A program made the translations under genes and the position numbers. Below, piece by piece: positions 60,131 to 64,000 of a stretch of 64,000 bases of DNA. The notes under the pieces are model-generated. The model searched no databases. It was given only the letters and a program-made list of their open reading frames with translations, and was not told where the DNA came from. Location: NCBI RefSeq assembly GCF_018691265.1, contig NW_024881278.1:8370001-8434000 (forward strand), written 5' to 3'. Source of the DNA: Tyto alba. Lineage: Eukaryota > Chordata > Aves > Strigiformes > Tytonidae. The stretch's first letter is position 1; each line of letters starts with the position of its first letter.

Positions 60131-62980
60131 TTTTCTTTTGCACTAGGTGTTTTCTGCCCTGCAATGAAAGGTGGTGCAAACCTGGCAGCAGTTTGCCTTT
60201 GGGCCCCCATGGTGTTGAGCTCAGTGATGGGGGGGGTGCAAGACTTGCAGCAGCACCTGTGACTATAGGAATTACCACAGTTCTCAGATTTTTACATATT
60301 TTGCTTATTTTAAAATGCTGGTTTCCAGAGTTGTGTCATTCTGCAATGAGCCTCTCACATTCACCTGTAGAAAAGGAAGCTTTATGCCTTCCCCTCCCCT
60401 TTTTTTTTTTTTTTTTTTTTTTTCTTTTTACAGCCTCAAAGCCCAGGAGGGAAGTAAAAATTACACTCATCCAGGATTTTTTTAATTATGTCCTTTCAAA
60501 GGTCATTCCATCACTGGGTATTAGTTTCATGGAGTCCTTTCTGAATTCTGGTTGTTACCAGCAAAGCAAATTCACCTCCCAAGAGTGGGACAGGGCGGTG
60601 GGTGCCCAGCAGAAAGGTCCCCCTGCACCCTGGTAGCTTTTTCGTGGCAATTAAAAGTTTTGCCTTGGTGTGGTGTTAGTTGTGATTTCTAATTTTGCAG
60701 AAGTACAGCAAGGCTGAGGGATTGCATTGTGCTGGATTTGTGGGCTGGAATATTCCCCCGGCCGTACCAATATGGAGAGGCACGGTAAACTTTTACCTTA
60801 AAAGAGCTGTGGGGATGGATAAGAGATGTGCCCGAGCTTTGTATTTACTTTAAGATTAGTGAAGAATTGGCTAGAACAGTGTGTTTTCTGTTGACTGTGG
60901 AAACAAGCACGGCCGTGGCCCAGGCTGAACCTGGCGGGGGGGACGAGCCCCATGTGAGGGCAGGGTCCCTGCCTGCACCTGGGTGCAGGTTAAACCTGAC
61001 AGGAGCACTGCTTTCAGCGTGGGATGGCAAAGGCTGCAGCCGTGGTGGATAAAGCAAGCCAAATCTGTGCTGGGGGAGGGGGGGGTGGGGTGGCCGGGAC
61101 ACCCGCTCAGCTCTTGGCTACTTCAGGACGTTTTTAAAAGGCAATGAACGGACAAACATGGGAGGGAGAGAACGCTTGGGTAGCGTGGCTTCAGCTCGTG
61201 ATAGAAAATTCAAACAATATTAGACTCAAAAAGTCAACATTAGACACACTTCTACTAAGGACCTACAAACAAACAGAGTTCCTCTGTACACACATTAACA
61301 AACACAGCTCGGGTGATGATGGCTGCTTTCACCTTTTCACTGCCTTGTCTTCTGCCCGGGTGTTGTGGTGGTTATCGGTGTCCCCCGGCACGGCGGGGGG
61401 GCCGTGTTGCAGAGTGCCCTTGCTGCTTGTTCTCTCTCGTCCATCCTCTCCTCTACCTGTCGAGCCTCCTCAGCGTAGCACGTCCTCTGGGGTTTTGTAA
61501 CTCCGAGTTCAGAAAAGTTGAGAAGAGTCGCTGCAGTGCTGGCAGGGCTGGGGTGAGCCCCGCGGCAGAGCTCGGAGGGGCTCAGGCTTCCTTCCCCACT
61601 TTCCGGCGGGGTTTGGACCTTGTTGTCGGCTGGGGGCAGCGGCGGCAGGTGCTGGCGGTGATGATGATGATGATGATGATGATGCTCCTCGGGTTCGCTC
61701 CACAGCGAGGAGCAGGAGCACGAGCTGCAGCGGCTGGGCAGAGGTGGGTGCTGCACCCGCGGGTGCAGGGCGGCTGGGTGGGTTGCAGGTAGACGGTGGT
61801 GGTGACGCAGGGGGAGTGAGACCTGCAGACAGATGGATGGACAGCTAACCCTGGCTCGGCCTGTGTCCAGCCGCTTTGGCAGAAGCCACGACAGCTGCTA
61901 ACAGAGATGAAGTGCCTCGGGCATGACTCGAAGTCTGATTTTCCACAACTTCACAGCCACCCTTGGGGCTGGATGTTTCTAACGTGTGATTGAGACTCTT
62001 CTTCCCCAAAATGCTCTCCTTCCCCCAGGCCCTGCTGGTGAAGGAATGAAGTGGGTGATGACCTCTTTTGAAAACCTGCCCTTAAATATTGAACTGAATA
62101 ATGAGTCCTGCATTTGGGGAAAAGGAAGAGCAAAGGGAGCCCTTGTGCTCTGCTGCTGCTCTCTCCTCTTCCATATTCCACCCCGAAGATTGGGGGGGAG
62201 TGAAGGGAAAGCCTCCCTCCTAAAGAGCATCCTAATTGTCATTGTCCCCACGCGAGACAGTCAATAGCACCCAGCAGGCACATCCAGGGCTGCTGCTGCT
62301 CCTCCGAGTCCCTGGTAATGCAATGCTCTTCCACAGGATCAAGGTATTAAGGTTTAGGTTATTTGTATTGATTTTATGTGCTGCCATGCTGTGTCAGTCA
62401 TGCTCATATTTGTGGTTCACAAATTCCTCCTTTAAATGTCACAGCCATTTCATCTCCCTCTGCCATCAATACTTCCAGCCACGGGGGCTGTTTATTAACC
62501 CCCGGCTCCTCACACACGCACTGCACTTCTCCTTTCCAGACCCCTTTTTTATTAGCAAAAAAGGAAAAATAGAGTTACTTCCCCGCAGAGGGAAAAGATC
62601 TCCCGAAAGCACGTCTCCCTGCCGCCGGCGTGTTGCTCTGTACAATTTTTGGGCCCTCTAGTGGTTAATGCCATTTTTGGACGAAATTTCGGCATTTCCC
62701 CGGCGCTGCGGTCGTGGCGGCGCACGAGGCTGTGGCTGCCTCCTGGCAAAGCTGGGACTGTTTGGATAATGTGATTGCTGAGCAAGCGAGTAGAAAAGAA
62801 ATCGGCAGAGACAGCTTCATTGGGAGCCCGCCTCGCTCAGGGATTCCCCTGGAAAAGCAGGAGCAGGTCTGGCACGTCACCCGCCCCAGAGCCCGGGCTA
62901 TCCAAACGTGCTGCCCTCCCAGTGAAGTGACCGGGAAGCCCCACAGGTACCTCCAAAGATATAGGGATAATGACTGTATT
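59291..62980. other. Unique intergenic DNA with simple repeats
   Basis: No supported gene. T30 at 60096-60125 and T24 at about 60400-60423 lie close together. A (GAT)n microsatellite of about eight units sits at 61660-61683. Open frames spanning these are artefacts. Confidence 0.55.
61660..61683. repeat. (GAT)8 microsatellite
   Basis: GATGATGAT repeated about eight times. Reads as poly-Met/Asp or poly-His in open frames. Confidence 0.95.
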
Positions 62981-62984
62981 TATT

Positions 62985-63290
62985 AGTCAGTGTCCTATTT
63001 TCTTTGCAATCCTTTAACAAACAGGCAGTGGAAATAAAAACAGCAAACATGTTTTTCCTCTATTCCTCTGCAAGCGCTTACTTAAGCTTTTATTATATTT
63101 GGCCATGGGACGTTTGGTAAACTTACTGATGATATCAGAGAATGATTTTACAAACAGTAAAAGTTACACTATTGACACCTCCAAATTCGGGAGTATTTAC
63201 ATTGTGTTAGGTGCACACTTGCTCAGCGAGATTAACAAACATTACTCGAAAGGCTATAGCCAAATCCACCGTGGTTGTTTATAAAACCTT
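62985..63290. promoter_or_regulatory. Candidate enhancer with clustered forkhead motifs
   Basis: AT-rich unique block with AACAAACAG (63016-63024), AGCAAACATG (63042-63051), GGTAAAC (63116-63122), GTATTTAC (63193-63200) and AACAAACAT (63234-63242), five forkhead-type cores in about 230 bp in both orientations. It lies about 36 kb downstream of FOXA2. FOXA2 feedback is possible but unproven. Confidence 0.35.
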
Positions 63291-64000
63291 TACAACTCAT
63301 CAGCTTCTACTAACACACTGGCACTGTTCAATTACCATCACTTTTAGAGAGCCTTAGCAAAACACCCAGTGCCCATGTAAATAGACAAATCTGAAAACTA
63401 GCTGGTCTGTTGGCTTACATACTGTAGGTAATGTTTTCTTTTGCTCAAATTTGTTCTAGAAACTAATCACGCTCTGATAAAGCCATCTGCAAATATGAGA
63501 AAGATTGACATCCACATGTCAAAGTTTACACAGCCTGACCAAGTGTACATATAGTGCGGGCGATGCGAGGGCCCCGCCGCGTTCCGCAGGGCCGTGCGGC
63601 GGGGATGCTTCTTCGGGGACTGAGCCCCCCGCCTGGGTGCCACTCGCCGCCGCCTGAAATGCAATGCCTTCCCAGGGAGGGAGGGTTAAAACCGAATTAT
63701 TCCAATGTAAACAGCAGGTCTTGGTTAAGTCCGGTTGGGATGGAGATGCTCTGCTGCATCCCCAGCTCCCCTGAGGTGGTGGGGACCTAGTCCTGGGGTG
63801 CTCCCACACCGGGATGCTCCCGCGTCCTGAAATTATCTTCTGTGTAGCACTTAGAGTAACTTTGGCACATCGCCTTTCTCCGGGAGGGAATTAAAGCTCT
63901 TCTCTCACAGGTTTTTGCTGGGGTGCCTCAAAGAACAAGGCCAAAGGGGCATCGGTAGGATGCCGAGCCGGTTACGCCACGGTGGAGCTGGGGGCAAGCA
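63291..64000. other. Unique intergenic DNA to window end
   Basis: AT-rich to about 63550, then a small CpG-rich patch (63555-63660). No gene recognised. Confidence 0.5.

Noticed and set aside
59872..60636. 254-codon plus-strand open frame
   Set aside because: It runs through T30 and T24 homopolymers, giving Phe blocks, and has no family signature.
61690..61720. tRNA-like GGTTCG segment
   Set aside because: No cloverleaf arms or B-box/A-box pairing could be traced. No tRNA found anywhere in the window.

Overview
This is a vertebrate nuclear window, most likely from a bird or at least a sauropsid. The evidence is a split gene with GT-AG introns, a short CR1 LINE 3'-end remnant at about 39.21-39.26 kb, very little other interspersed repeat, and strongly GC- and CpG-rich blocks broken by long G/C and A/T homopolymers. 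Species cannot be fixed from the sequence.

I can support only one protein-coding gene: FOXA2 (hepatocyte nuclear factor 3-beta) on the plus strand. Its coding sequence joins 24357-24443 to 25139-26401 and encodes 449 residues. A TATA/CCAAT-type promoter lies at about 23.98-24.04 kb. The intron is 695 bp, and the 3' UTR ends at an ATTAAA signal at 27206. The gene sits inside a CpG island (about 22.2-26.1 kb). More CpG-rich blocks lie at about 27.2-27.8, 28.9-30.35 and 31.3-32.6 kb.

The other 60 kb or so (24 kb upstream, 37 kb downstream) holds no convincing coding gene. It looks like the regulatory landscape expected around this developmental regulator. The best element is at about 30.92-31.29 kb, 3.7 kb past the poly(A) site. 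It carries the Gli site GAACACCCA 23 bp from a TAATTA homeodomain motif, which matches in position and content the Shh/Gli-responsive FOXA2 floor-plate enhancer known from the 3' flank of the mouse gene. Other non-repetitive, motif-dense blocks are candidate enhancers: a TEAD+forkhead pair at 9.40 kb (about -14.6 kb), a TEAD+triple-forkhead cluster at 18.05-18.17 kb, a GATA/forkhead block at 19.95-20.0 kb, tandem forkhead sites at 28.56-28.59 kb and a five-site forkhead block at 63.0-63.25 kb. Together they suggest an autoregulatory arrangement, which the sequence alone cannot prove.

Layout: 1-9.3 kb unique intergenic DNA with simple repeats; 9.3-20.7 kb candidate upstream enhancers plus a TATA-bearing CpG patch at 16.9-17.1 kb; 21.18-21.55 kb a 125-bp x3 tandem repeat; 22.2-27.2 kb FOXA2; 27.2-32.6 kb CpG-rich 3' flank with the putative floor-plate enhancer and a possible downstream lncRNA promoter (by analogy with mammalian LINC00261/DEANR1); 32.59-33.38 kb an approximately 800-bp polypyrimidine tract; 33.4-64 kb unique intergenic DNA with a 17-bp minisatellite (36.0-36.3 kb), the CR1 remnant and scattered AT-rich blocks. 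Long homopolymers (20-33 nt) recur through the whole window.
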